Shown: piece by piece, positions 14,614 to 23,322 of the stretch
Layout: every line of letters begins with the position of its first letter
Position numbering within the stretch: the stretch's first letter is position 1
Assembly (NCBI RefSeq): GCF_009765965.1
Contig: NZ_LMUL01000014.1
Coordinates: 240,046 to 304,045 of the forward strand
Length of the DNA: 64,000 nucleotides
Source: Caulobacter sp. S45
Lineage (GTDB): Bacteria; Pseudomonadota; Alphaproteobacteria; Caulobacterales; Caulobacteraceae
Direction: 5' to 3'
Position numbers and translations under genes: made by a program
Notes under the pieces: model-generated
Databases searched by the model: none
What the model was told of the DNA's origin: nothing
What the model saw: the letters and a program-made list of their open reading frames with translations, nothing else

Positions 14614-15270
14614 ATGCCCGGCCCCCCACCCAATGCCGAACCGCCGCGCGATTGTCCGCTCTGCCCTCGGCTCGTCGCCTATCGCGGGGAAAACCGCACC
14701 GACCATCCCGACTGGTTCAACGGCCCGGCCCCCTCGTTCGGCGATCCGGCGGCGCGCCTCGCGATCGTGGGACTGGCGCCGGGACGCCAGGGCGCCAACC
14801 GCACCGGCCGACCGTTCACCGGGGACTACGCGGGGGTGTTGCTCTACCAGACGCTGACCAAGTTCGGGTTCGCGCGCGGAACCTATGACGCGCGTCCCGA
14901 CGACGGATTCGAACTGGTGGACTGCATGGTGACCAATGCGGTGCGCTGCGCGCCACCCGGCAACAAGCCCCTGCCGCTGGAAGAGGCCACATGCCGGCCA
15001 TTCCTGACCGCGCGGCTCGATCAGCTCCCCAAGCTGCAGGTGATCGTCGCACTCGGCGATGTGGCGCGGCGCAACGTTTTCAAAGCCTTGGGCCAGAAAC
15101 TTCCAGCGGGTACAGCGGGTCACGGCGCGCGCTTCGAGGTCGGCCCCTACGTGCTGCTCTCCAGCTATCACTGCTCGCGGCTCAACACGAACACCGGGCG
15201 GCTGACCCCTGCGATGTTCCACGACGTGTTTCGAAAGGTGCGCGCGCACCTGGGCGAACATGCCGCTTAG
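14614..15270 (+). CDS. Family 5 uracil-DNA glycosylase (UdgB type)
   Basis: Removes uracil, and often other deaminated bases, from DNA. It has 218 residues. Four cysteines (14, 17, 112, 127) in the arrangement CPLC, VRCAPPGN, ATCRP match the [4Fe-4S] site of family 4/5 enzymes. Motif A is GLAPGRQGANRTGRPFTGD, and a late SYHCSRLNT gives the motif B region. Motif A lacks the Glu of family 4 and has no catalytic Asp, which points to family 5. An in-frame start at 14590 would overlap the NYN gene by 20 bases. Confidence 0.9.
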   Translation: MPGPPPNAEPPRDCPLCPRLVAYRGENRTDHPDWFNGPAPSFGDPAARLAIVGLAPGRQGANRTGRPFTGDYAGVLLYQTLTKFGFARGTYDARPDDGFELVDCMVTNAVRCAPPGNKPLPLEEATCRPFLTARLDQLPKLQVIVALGDVARRNVFKALGQKLPAGTAGHGARFEVGPYVLLSSYHCSRLNTNTGRLTPAMFHDVFRKVRAHLGEHAA

Positions 15271-15369
15271 GACTTCGGTAACCTTGGCGGATAATTTTCA
15301 CCGTCCCAAGACGAGGCCAGTTTCCCGTACCGCCATGCCCCGCCTGCCGACCAGACATTCCCTACGACG

Positions 15370-15396
15370 CGTGAATTCGCGGTGCGTGAATTCACG
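15370..15396 (+). promoter_or_regulatory. CGTGAATTC repeat/palindrome just before the MFS gene
   Basis: CGTGAATTC occurs at 15370-15378 and again at 15385-15393, 15 bases apart. The second copy is part of a perfect 12-base palindrome (15385-15396) that ends right at the ATG. It may be an operator or affect translation initiation. Only the repeat itself is observed. Confidence 0.35.
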
Positions 15397-16707
15397 ATGA
15401 GCGATCCCGCGCGAACGCCGCCCAAGGGACGGGCCGCCCTCACCTTCATCTTCATCACCGTGCTGCTCGACATCATGGCGCTTGGCATGGTGACGCCGGT
15501 GCTGCCGAGCCTGGTGACCGAACTGCTGGCCGGATCGCACCTCAGCGCCAAGCTGCTCCACCACGCGGACCTGCTCAGCCGCCTGCCCGGCCAGACGGTG
15601 TCGATGGCGGCGGTGATCTACGGCCTGTTCAACACCGTGTTCGCCCTGATGCAGTTCTTCTTTTCGCCGGTGATCGGCTCGCTGTCCGACCGGTTCGGGC
15701 GACGGCCCCTGATCCTGGCCTCCAACATCGGTCTGGGCCTGAACTATGCGCTGATGGCCTGGGCGCCGACCTTGCAGTGGCTGTTCGTCGGGCGGGTGAT
15801 CTCGGGCATCACCGGGGCCAGCTTCGGCACCGCCAGCGCCTATATCGCCGACACCACTGAGCCCGATAAGCGCGCCGCCGCCTTTGGGGTGATCGCCGCC
15901 GCCTTCGGGGCCGGCTTCGTGCTCGGCCCGGCGCTCGGCGGGATGCTGGGCGAATACGGGGCTCGCGTCCCCTTCGTGCTGGCGGCCTGCCTCAGCCTCG
16001 CCAACGCCGCCTACGGCTTCTGGGTGCTGCCGGAATCGCTGCCCCGCCATTTGCGCAGCGGCTTCAGCTGGAAGCGGGCCAATCCGATCGGGGCGCTGAT
16101 CCTGCTGCGCCGCCACCCCGAGCTGACCGGCCTGGCCTCGGTAGCCTTCCTCAGCAACCTGGCCCAGGTGGGCATACCCTCGACGCTGGTGCTTTACGCG
16201 CTGCACCGCTACGGCTGGAGGACAGGGCGCGTCGGCCTGACCCTGGCGGTGACCGGGATCGCCCTGATCCTGGTCCAAGTGTTCGCCCTCGGACGGATCG
16301 TGCAGGCCATTGGCAATCGATGGACCTTGGTGGTCGGACTGATGTTCGGCGCTTGCGGGATGCTGATCGCGGGCATCGCGCCCAACCAATGGGTGTTCTG
16401 GGCCGGCATACCGGTGATCGCGCTATGGGGCATATCGGGCGTCGCCAACCAAACCATCATGACCCGCCATGTCGAGGCCGCCGAGCAGGGCCAGCTGCAG
16501 GGCGCCAATTCCAGCCTGACGGGGATTTCCGAACTGATCGGCCCGTCGATCTTCACCCTGACCTTCGCCTATTTCGTCACGCCGGGACACAGCATCACCG
16601 AGGCCGGCGCGCCCTTCCTGCTGGCGGCGGCGATCCTGGCCGGAAGCGCGGTCTGGGCCTGGCATGTCACCCGTGGCGAGCGGGAACCGGAAGACGAGGC
16701 GGAATAG
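15397..16707 (+). CDS. TetA-like MFS efflux transporter
   Basis: Inner-membrane proton antiporter of the major facilitator superfamily, TCR/Tet subgroup. It has 436 residues and 12 predicted membrane helices. The helix 2-3 loop motif GSLSDRFGRRP is clear, and the N-terminus FIFITVLLDIMALGMVTPVLP is typical of the Tet group. It has an extra loop between helices 1 and 2 (about residues 45-65). I chose ATG at 15397, but a GTG at 15382 is in frame. Similarity to TetA does not show tetracycline export. The real substrate is unknown. Convergent with smpB. Confidence 0.85.
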   Translation: MSDPARTPPKGRAALTFIFITVLLDIMALGMVTPVLPSLVTELLAGSHLSAKLLHHADLLSRLPGQTVSMAAVIYGLFNTVFALMQFFFSPVIGSLSDRFGRRPLILASNIGLGLNYALMAWAPTLQWLFVGRVISGITGASFGTASAYIADTTEPDKRAAAFGVIAAAFGAGFVLGPALGGMLGEYGARVPFVLAACLSLANAAYGFWVLPESLPRHLRSGFSWKRANPIGALILLRRHPELTGLASVAFLSNLAQVGIPSTLVLYALHRYGWRTGRVGLTLAVTGIALILVQVFALGRIVQAIGNRWTLVVGLMFGACGMLIAGIAPNQWVFWAGIPVIALWGISGVANQTIMTRHVEAAEQGQLQGANSSLTGISELIGPSIFTLTFAYFVTPGHSITEAGAPFLLAAAILAGSAVWAWHVTRGEREPEDEAE

Positions 16708-16710
16708 GCT

Positions 16711-17181
16711 TCAGCCCTTGTCGCGCATCAGCCGGGCCTTGTCGCGCTGCCAGTCGCGGTCGGCCTGGGCCTCGCGCTTGTCATGCGCCTTCTTGCCCTT
16801 GGCCACCGCCAGCTCCAGCTTGGCCAGTCCCTTCTCGTTCCAATAGAGCCGCATCGGGATGATGGTGCGGCCGTCGCGGTTGACCGCCCCGATCAGCCGG
16901 TTGATCTGCTTGCGATGCAACAACAGCTTCCGCGGGCGCCGAGGCTCGTGGTTGAAGCGGCTGGCGGCGGGGTATTCGGGAATATAGGAGTTGATGAGCA
17001 CGATCTCGCGCCCCTCCACCGCCGCATAGGCTTCGGCCACGTTGGCGCGGCCCAGGCGCAGGGACTTCACCTCCGAGCCGGTCAGCGACAGTCCCGCTTC
17101 CAGGCTCTCCTCGATGAAATAGTCGTATCGCGCGCGGCGGTTCTCCGCGATCAGCTTTTGAGCCTGTGGTTCGGCGGTCAC
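16711..17181 (-). CDS. smpB: SsrA-binding protein SmpB
   Basis: Binds tmRNA and brings it to stalled ribosomes for trans-translation. It has 156 residues from a GTG that overlaps the dapA stop codon (GTGA), so dapA and smpB are translationally coupled. The OB-fold core with [19 protein letters not shown] and [10 protein letters not shown] and the basic C-terminal tail are intact. The frame is open far upstream through dapA, but that is an antisense-free shadow. The coupled GTG is the sensible start. Confidence 0.96.
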   Translation of the reverse strand: MTAEPQAQKLIAENRRARYDYFIEESLEAGLSLTGSEVKSLRLGRANVAEAYAAVEGREIVLINSYIPEYPAASRFNHEPRRPRKLLLHRKQINRLIGAVNRDGRTIIPMRLYWNEKGLAKLELAVAKGKKAHDKREAQADRDWQRDKARLMRDKG

Positions 17182-18074
17182 GAGAGCGGGACCTCGATGC
17201 CGGCTGCGTGCAGGGCGTCCAGGATGGCGGGCTTCACCGCGTCGGCGCAGGGAACCAACGGCAAACGCACCTCTTCCCCGCACAGGCCGAGCTTGGCGAG
17301 CGCGAACTTGGTCGGCGAGGGCGAGGCGTCGAGGAACAGCGCCTTGTGCAGCCGGATCAGCTTGTCCTGCCAGACCAGGGCGCCGGCGAAATCGCCGGCG
17401 AGGGCCGCCTCCACCATCTTGGCGCAGGACCCGGGCATGACGTTGGAGGTCACCGAGATGCAGCCATGCCCACCGTGGGCGATGTAGCCAAGTGCTGTGG
17501 GATCGTCGCCCGACAGCATGACGAAGTCCTCGCCGCACATCAGCCGCATCAAGCTGGCGCGCGCGAGGTCGCCGGTGGCGTCCTTGACACCAACAATATT
17601 CGGCAGCTTGGCCAGCCGGGCCAAGGTCTCGTTGGAGATGTCCCCCGCCGTTCGGCTCGGCACGTTGTAGACCAGGATCGGCAGCTCCACGGCGTCGTTG
17701 AGCGCTGCATAGTGGCGATACAGCCCTTCCTGGCTGGGCCGGTTGTAATAGGGCGTGACCACCAGGGCCCCGTGGGCGCCGACCGCCTTGGCGTGACGCA
17801 TCAGGTCGATGGCCTCGGCGGTGGCGTTGGAGCCGCAACCGGCGATCACCGGGACACGACCGGCCGCTTCTTCGATGCACAGCTCGACCACGCGCTTGTG
17901 CTCGGCGTGGCTCAAGGTCGCGGTCTCGCCGGTGGTGCCGACCGGCACCAGGCCGTGCACGCCCCGCTCGATCTGGCGCTTCACAAGGGATCTGAACGCC
18001 GCCTCGTCCACGGCGCCGTCGCGGAAAGGGGTGACCAGGGCGGTGAGGACGCCCCTGAACAATGGCTGTGGCAT
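17178..18074 (-). CDS. dapA: 4-hydroxy-tetrahydrodipicolinate synthase
   Basis: Condenses pyruvate and aspartate semialdehyde in the lysine and diaminopimelate pathway. It has 298 residues from the ATG at 18074; a TTG four codons upstream is also possible. The family marks are present: [10 protein letters not shown] near residue 45, YYNRPSQEG, and the Schiff-base Lys in VGVKDATGD. First gene of a dapA-smpB pair, divergent from the lytic transglycosylase gene. Confidence 0.95.
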   Translation of the reverse strand: MPQPLFRGVLTALVTPFRDGAVDEAAFRSLVKRQIERGVHGLVPVGTTGETATLSHAEHKRVVELCIEEAAGRVPVIAGCGSNATAEAIDLMRHAKAVGAHGALVVTPYYNRPSQEGLYRHYAALNDAVELPILVYNVPSRTAGDISNETLARLAKLPNIVGVKDATGDLARASLMRLMCGEDFVMLSGDDPTALGYIAHGGHGCISVTSNVMPGSCAKMVEAALAGDFAGALVWQDKLIRLHKALFLDASPSPTKFALAKLGLCGEEVRLPLVPCADAVKPAILDALHAAGIEVPLS

Positions 18075-18293
18075 GAAAGGGACCAATTTCCGCGCTTTGG
18101 CGATCTGTAGCGGGCGCAGAGCGCGCCCGTTCCGACACAGTTAAGGGTATGACAATTTCACTCGTAGAATATCCGCCCCTAACGCTTGCCCGCAACAGCG
18201 GTCTCGCGCATGGCTGGGTTCGCGGTCGTGTTTAGGAGCAAAGCCATGACGGCTGGCGTGTCCTCGCCCCCGGATCGTACGCCCCAAGGCCGC

Positions 18294-20480
18294 ATGATCG
18301 TGCGGTTGCGGGTTCTGGCCGCCGTATTGCTGGCGGGGGTGTGCACCGGCGCCGTCGCGCAGACCTCGCCGGACGTCGTCCCCGGAACTGCGCCCGCGCT
18401 TCCCTATTCGCCGGTCGTCGGGGCCACGCCCTATGTCGCCCTGTCCAGCAGCCTGTCCGAGCAGGACGCCGTCACCCTGCGCTCCGCCCTACAGGCGGCT
18501 CGCGCCGGCGACGTTACACGCGCGACGGCCCTGCGCAGCGGCCTGGCCAACCCAACCGCCCAAAAACTGGTCACCTGGGCCATGGTGGATTCGGCGGGAT
18601 CGGAACTCGACTACTACACCCTGGTCAGCGCCATGCGCGACCTGGAGGGATTTCCTCGCCCGGCCCGCCTTCGTGCGGCGTTGGAGAAGGCCCTGGCCAC
18701 CACCGCCCTGCCGCCCCAACAGGTGATCGACCTGTTCCAGGGCCGCGATCCGGAAACCGGCCAAGGGACGATCGCGCTGGCCTCCGCCTATCAGTCGGCG
18801 GGCCGGCAGGCCGACGCCCAGGCCCTGATCAAGCACGCTTGGCGCAACCACGCGTTCGACGCCGATAGCCAGTCGGCCATGCTTGGGCGATTCGGGATCT
18901 TTCTGACGCCCGACGACCACGCCGCCCGGCTGGAGATGCTGCTCTACAGCCCGGCCGGTCCCGAGGTGCATCAGCTCCTGCCCCTGGTCTCGACGGACCA
19001 GCAGGCCCTGGCCCAGGCGCGCATCGCCTTCCATACCGAGCGCAGCGACGCGTCCCTGCTGTTCAGCCAGCTGCCCCTGACGCTGCAGAACAGCCCGGAT
19101 CTGGCCTTCGACCGCGCCCACTATTTCCGCAAGCACAACCTCGAGGCCCTGGCCGCCGGCCTGGTGCGCGACTTCCCGACCGCCACGCCGGAACAGCCGG
19201 AGGTGACCAAGGAGATCTGGAAGGAACGGCGCGCGCTGATGTACGCCGCGCTGCAGAGCCAGGACTACAAAGGCGCCTATGCGGCGGCGGCCGACGCTGG
19301 ACTGCAACCGGGCCAGGACGCGGCCGAGGCCCAGTTCTTCGCCGGCTGGATCGCCCTGACCAAGCTCAAGAACGCCGATCTGGCCGAACAGCACTTCGTC
19401 AAGCTGCAGGCCGGGGTCACCACCCCGATCAGCCTCGCGCGCGGCTATTACTGGCGCGGCCGGGCGGCGGAGGCCAAGGGCGATGTGGTGGATGCGCGCC
19501 TGCTATGGTCCGACGGCGCCAAGTACGGCACCGTCTTCTACGGCCAGCTCTCGGCCGCCAAGATCGGCCAGACGTCGCTGAACCTGGGGGTCGACCCCGT
19601 CGCCACCGCCGCCGATCGCGCCCGCTTCGAGGCGCGCGGCGTGGTCAAGGCGTTGCGCATGGTCGGCGACGCCGGCGACCGGCCGCTGATGGCCGCCTTC
19701 GCCATGGCCACGGAAGAGGACATCGACACCCCCGCCGAACTGGGCCTGCTGGTCGACCTGGTGCGCATGTACGGCGATCAATCCCTGTCGATGCGGGTGG
19801 TGAGATCGGCCGCCTCGCGGGGAATCGTGCTGCCCGAGCGCGGCTATCCGGTGCGCATGGCGCCGATGGGCTACGGCCTGCCGGAGCCGGCCTTCATCTT
19901 CGCCATCACCCGCCAGGAAAGCAGCTTCGACCCCTACGCCCACTCCGGCGTCGGCGCGCGGGGCATGATGCAGCTGATGCCCTCGACCGCCTCGGTGGTC
20001 GCGCGGCGTGCGGGGATCGACTATTCGCCCTCGCGCCTGGACGACGCCGACTACAACATGAAGCTGGGCGCGACCTTCCTCGGCCAGCTGACCGACGAGT
20101 TCAGCGGCTCCTATGTGCTGGCGACGGCGGCCTACAACGCCGGGCCGGGCCGACCGCCCCAATGGATCACCTCCTGTGGCGACCCGCGCAACGGCGGCAC
20201 GGACGCCGCCGACTTCATCGAGTGCATCCCTTTCTCCGAGACCCGCGACTACGTCATGCGGGTGATGGAGGCGACGCAGGTCTACCGCGCCCGCCTGCAC
20301 GGCGGCTCCGCCCCGCTGACCATCGCCACCGACCTGAAGCGCGGCGGCTGGAGCGCAACGGCGCCGACAGGCTACACGCCGACGCCCCATCCGGTCCTCC
20401 CCGGCTATGCGGGAAGCGCCGGCGCTTCCATGGCGCCAACCACCCCGTCAGCGCCGATGGACGGCAACCTGATGCGCTGA
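18294..20480 (+). CDS. Soluble lytic murein transglycosylase (SLT family)
   Basis: Periplasmic enzyme that cleaves peptidoglycan glycan strands with formation of 1,6-anhydro-muramic acid. It has 728 residues from ATG 18294, chosen because a signal peptide (MIVRLRVL to TGAVA) starts there. ATGs at 18246 and 18186 are also in frame. A long alpha-helical superhelix domain (about 40-540) precedes the SLT domain, with catalytic Glu in RQESSFDPYAHSGVGA, MQLMPSTA and AYNAGPGR. The C-terminal 50 residues are Pro/Ala-rich. Confidence 0.93.
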   Translation: MIVRLRVLAAVLLAGVCTGAVAQTSPDVVPGTAPALPYSPVVGATPYVALSSSLSEQDAVTLRSALQAARAGDVTRATALRSGLANPTAQKLVTWAMVDSAGSELDYYTLVSAMRDLEGFPRPARLRAALEKALATTALPPQQVIDLFQGRDPETGQGTIALASAYQSAGRQADAQALIKHAWRNHAFDADSQSAMLGRFGIFLTPDDHAARLEMLLYSPAGPEVHQLLPLVSTDQQALAQARIAFHTERSDASLLFSQLPLTLQNSPDLAFDRAHYFRKHNLEALAAGLVRDFPTATPEQPEVTKEIWKERRALMYAALQSQDYKGAYAAAADAGLQPGQDAAEAQFFAGWIALTKLKNADLAEQHFVKLQAGVTTPISLARGYYWRGRAAEAKGDVVDARLLWSDGAKYGTVFYGQLSAAKIGQTSLNLGVDPVATAADRARFEARGVVKALRMVGDAGDRPLMAAFAMATEEDIDTPAELGLLVDLVRMYGDQSLSMRVVRSAASRGIVLPERGYPVRMAPMGYGLPEPAFIFAITRQESSFDPYAHSGVGARGMMQLMPSTASVVARRAGIDYSPSRLDDADYNMKLGATFLGQLTDEFSGSYVLATAAYNAGPGRPPQWITSCGDPRNGGTDAADFIECIPFSETRDYVMRVMEATQVYRARLHGGSAPLTIATDLKRGGWSATAPTGYTPTPHPVLPGYAGSAGASMAPTTPSAPMDGNLMR

Positions 20481-20485
20481 GCGGC

Positions 20486-21469
20486 CTAGCCGCCGATAGC
20501 CCGCACATAGACGGCCGGATCGACGTTGCCGCCGGACGCGATCACCACCGCCACGCCGCCGTCCAGCTTCACCCGCCCGCAAAGCAGGGCCGCCAGGGCG
20601 GTGGCCCCGCCCGGCTCGATCACCAGCTTCAGGTGACGGAAGGCGAAGGCCATGGCCGCCAGGGCCTCCGCATCGCTCACGGCCACCCCACCCGACAGGC
20701 GGCGTCCGTTGATGGCAAAGGTGATCTCGCCCGGTGTCGAGGCCAGCAAGGCGTCGCAAAGGCTGCGGCCGCCGGCGGCGTTCTCGACCCGCTCGCCCGC
20801 CTTGAGGCTGCGGGCATGGTCGTCGAAACCTTCCGGCTCGACGCTGTAGAGCCGCGTCTGCGGCGACAGCGCCTCGAACGCCAGTCCAATCCCCGCCAAC
20901 AGGCCACCGCCTGAGACCGGGCACAGCAGCACGTCGGCGCGAGCGCCAGCGGCCTCGAGCTGCCGCGCGGCCTCCAGCCCCGCGGTGCCCTGGCCGGCGA
21001 TGATGAAGGGGTCGTCGTAGGACGGGACAACCACCGCGCCGCGCTCCCCGGCGATCCGCTCGGCGATGGCTTCGCGACTCTCGGTGAAGCGGTCGTAGAA
21101 CACCACCTCGGCCCCGAGCGCGCGGGTGGACTCCACCTTGATCACCGGCGCATCGGACGGCATCACGATCACCGCCGGACAGCCGACCAGCCCCGCCGCC
21201 GCCGCCACGCCCTGGGCGTGATTGCCCGAAGAGAACGCCACCATCCCGTGCTTGCGCTCGGCGTCCGTGAGCCGGCTGAGGCGATTGTAGGCGCCGCGGA
21301 ATTTGAACGAGCCGGTGCGCTGCAGCACCTCGGCCTTGACGAACACCCGCCCGCCCACCGCCGCGTCGAGCGCTTCGGAACGGATCAGCGGGGTCAGCAC
21401 CGCATGGCCTTTCAGGCGGGCGGCGGCGTCTTCCACATCGGCGAAGGTGGGGGCTTGGATCGTGCTCAT
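20486..21469 (-). CDS. Threonine/serine dehydratase, PLP-dependent, no regulatory domain
   Basis: Fold-type II PLP enzyme that deaminates L-threonine or L-serine to the 2-oxo acid and ammonia. It has 327 residues. The PLP lysine is in GSFKFRGAYN (about residue 50), SSGNHAQG follows, and the Gly-rich phosphate loop is SGGGLLAG. There is no ACT domain, so it looks like a catabolic TdcB-type enzyme or a serine racemase relative and not biosynthetic IlvA. Convergent with the transglycosylase gene, with 5 bases between. Confidence 0.85.
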   Translation of the reverse strand: MSTIQAPTFADVEDAAARLKGHAVLTPLIRSEALDAAVGGRVFVKAEVLQRTGSFKFRGAYNRLSRLTDAERKHGMVAFSSGNHAQGVAAAAGLVGCPAVIVMPSDAPVIKVESTRALGAEVVFYDRFTESREAIAERIAGERGAVVVPSYDDPFIIAGQGTAGLEAARQLEAAGARADVLLCPVSGGGLLAGIGLAFEALSPQTRLYSVEPEGFDDHARSLKAGERVENAAGGRSLCDALLASTPGEITFAINGRRLSGGVAVSDAEALAAMAFAFRHLKLVIEPGGATALAALLCGRVKLDGGVAVVIASGGNVDPAVYVRAIGG

Positions 21470-21554
21470 GTTTTCCCCGTCGCATAACGTCCGGCCACAC
21501 GTCCAGACTCCGTCGCGGGTAGCGCCCGCCCGCATTGGGCGCTAGAGCGCGCGG

Positions 21555-22481
21555 GTGAGCAATATCCTCGCCCTCCCCGCGCCCAAGCTGGCGCCCGAAC
21601 CCATCGTCCTGCGCACCGAGCCCTGGGCCGACTACGCCCTGCTCGACAGCGGCGACGGCCGCAAGCTGGAGCGCTATGGGCAGACCACGGTGGTCCGCCC
21701 CGAGCCGCAATGCCTGTGGAAGCCGCGCCTACCGCCCGAACGCTGGGACACCGCCGACGCGATCTTCGACCCCGCCGACGAGGAGGACGCTGGCCGCTGG
21801 CGGATGAACCGCAAGCTGGACGAGAGCTGGCCGCTGTCCTGGGGCGAGGCGCGCTTCCAGGCGCGCCTGACCAGCTTCCGCCACCTGGCCTTCTTCCCCG
21901 AGCAGGCCGCCAACTGGGCCTGGCTCGACCAGAGGGTCCGCACCTTAGATAATCAGCCCAAGGTGCTGAACCTGTTCGGTTATACCGGCGTGGCCAGCCT
22001 GGTCTGCGCGGCGGCCGGGGCGGCGGTGACCCATGTGGACGCCTCCAAGAAATCGGTCGGCTGGGCGCGCGACAACGCCGCCCTTTCCGGCTTGGCGGAT
22101 CGGCCCGTGCGCTGGATCTGCGAGGACGCGCGTCGCTATGTGCAGCGCGAGGTCAATCGCGGCTCCAAATATCAGGGGATCATCCTCGACCCGCCCAAGT
22201 ACGGGCGTGGTCCGACCGGCGAGGTCTGGCGGCTGTTCGAGGACCTGCCGGAACTGGCGCGCCTGTGCGCCGCCCTGCTGTCCGACGACGCGGACTTCCT
22301 GCTGCTGAACGGCTATGCGGCGCGCATCTCCGGCCTATCGCTGGCGCACCTGCTGGCCGAGGCGCTGGGCCCACGTGGCGGGGAACTGGATTGGGGCGAA
22401 CTGGCTCTGTGCGAAGATGGCCACCCAGCGGAGCGGCGCGAGATCGGCCTGTCCTTCTTCGCCCGCTGGCGGCGGAGCTGA
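21555..22481 (+). CDS. Class I SAM-dependent rRNA methyltransferase (RlmI/RlmK-like)
   Basis: Predicted 5-methylcytosine-type or related RNA methyltransferase. It has 308 residues from a GTG start. The SAM motif LNLFGYTGVASL, the acidic partner VDASKKSVGWA and the motif IV DPPKYGRG are clear, with the last matching the DPPxF-type active site of RlmI relatives. The usual N-terminal PUA domain of RlmI is not evident. Two bases separate it from the next methyltransferase gene, so the two form an operon. Confidence 0.82.
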   Translation: MSNILALPAPKLAPEPIVLRTEPWADYALLDSGDGRKLERYGQTTVVRPEPQCLWKPRLPPERWDTADAIFDPADEEDAGRWRMNRKLDESWPLSWGEARFQARLTSFRHLAFFPEQAANWAWLDQRVRTLDNQPKVLNLFGYTGVASLVCAAAGAAVTHVDASKKSVGWARDNAALSGLADRPVRWICEDARRYVQREVNRGSKYQGIILDPPKYGRGPTGEVWRLFEDLPELARLCAALLSDDADFLLLNGYAARISGLSLAHLLAEALGPRGGELDWGELALCEDGHPAERREIGLSFFARWRRS

Positions 22482-22483
22482 GC

Positions 22484-23275
22484 GTGGGCGACGACCGCCG
22501 CATCACCTCGCTGGCCAACCCCCTGGTCAAGCTCGCCCGCAGCCTGCACCTGCGCAAGGACCGCGAGGCCAGCGGCCTGTTCCTGGCGGAGGGCCTGAAG
22601 ATTGTCACCGAGGCGGTGGACCTTGGCCATCGACCCAAGGCGTTGATGCACGGTCCCGACGCCGACCATCCGGTGTTCCGCCGGGTCGCCGCCGCCACCC
22701 GCGAGGCCGGCGGCGAGGTGGTCGAGGTCACTCGCGACGTGCTGGAGAAGGTCTCGCGCCGCGACAATCCCCAGACCGTGGTGGCGGTGTTCGAGCAGAT
22801 GTTCCGCTCGCTCGAAACGCTGGACCCCGCGCAGGCCAGTTGCTGGGTGGCGCTGCAGGCGGTGCGCGATCCGGGCAATCTGGGGACCATCGTGCGCACG
22901 GCGGATGCGGCGGGCTGCGGCGGGGTGATCCTGGTCGGCGACTGCTGCGATCCGTTCTCGGTTGAGGCGGTGCGCGCGACCATGGGCTCCATCTTCGCCA
23001 CCCCGATCTTTCGGGCCAGCGTGCCGGAGTTCCTGGCGTGGCGCGCGCGCTGGCCGGGCTCGGTGGTCGGCACCCTGCTCACCGCCACGACCGATTACCG
23101 CGCGGCGGATTATCAGCGCCCGAGCCTGATCCTGATGGGCAACGAACAGGCGGGGCTCCCGCCGGAACTGGCCCAGGCCTGCGACGTGGCGGTGAAGATC
23201 CCGATGCGCGGCCGGGCCGACAGCCTGAACCTGTCGGTGGCGACGGGGATCATGATCTACGCCGCGACGGGGTGA
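22484..23275 (+). CDS. TrmH/SpoU-family RNA 2'-O-methyltransferase
   Basis: SPOUT-class methyltransferase that makes 2'-O-methyl nucleotides in tRNA or rRNA. It has 263 residues from a GTG at 22484. An N-terminal substrate-binding domain begins ITSLANPLVKLARSL. Then come SPOUT motif 1 (VRDPGNLGTIVRTADAAG), motif 2 (LMGNEQAGLP) and motif 3 (IPMRGRADSLNLSVATGI). Second gene of a tandem methyltransferase pair. The target nucleotide is unknown. Convergent with hrpB. Confidence 0.88.
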   Translation: MGDDRRITSLANPLVKLARSLHLRKDREASGLFLAEGLKIVTEAVDLGHRPKALMHGPDADHPVFRRVAAATREAGGEVVEVTRDVLEKVSRRDNPQTVVAVFEQMFRSLETLDPAQASCWVALQAVRDPGNLGTIVRTADAAGCGGVILVGDCCDPFSVEAVRATMGSIFATPIFRASVPEFLAWRARWPGSVVGTLLTATTDYRAADYQRPSLILMGNEQAGLPPELAQACDVAVKIPMRGRADSLNLSVATGIMIYAATG

Positions 23276-23322
23276 GCGGCTTTAGACCGCGCTCGTAGGT
23301 GTATTGGCCGTCGGTCTTCCCC

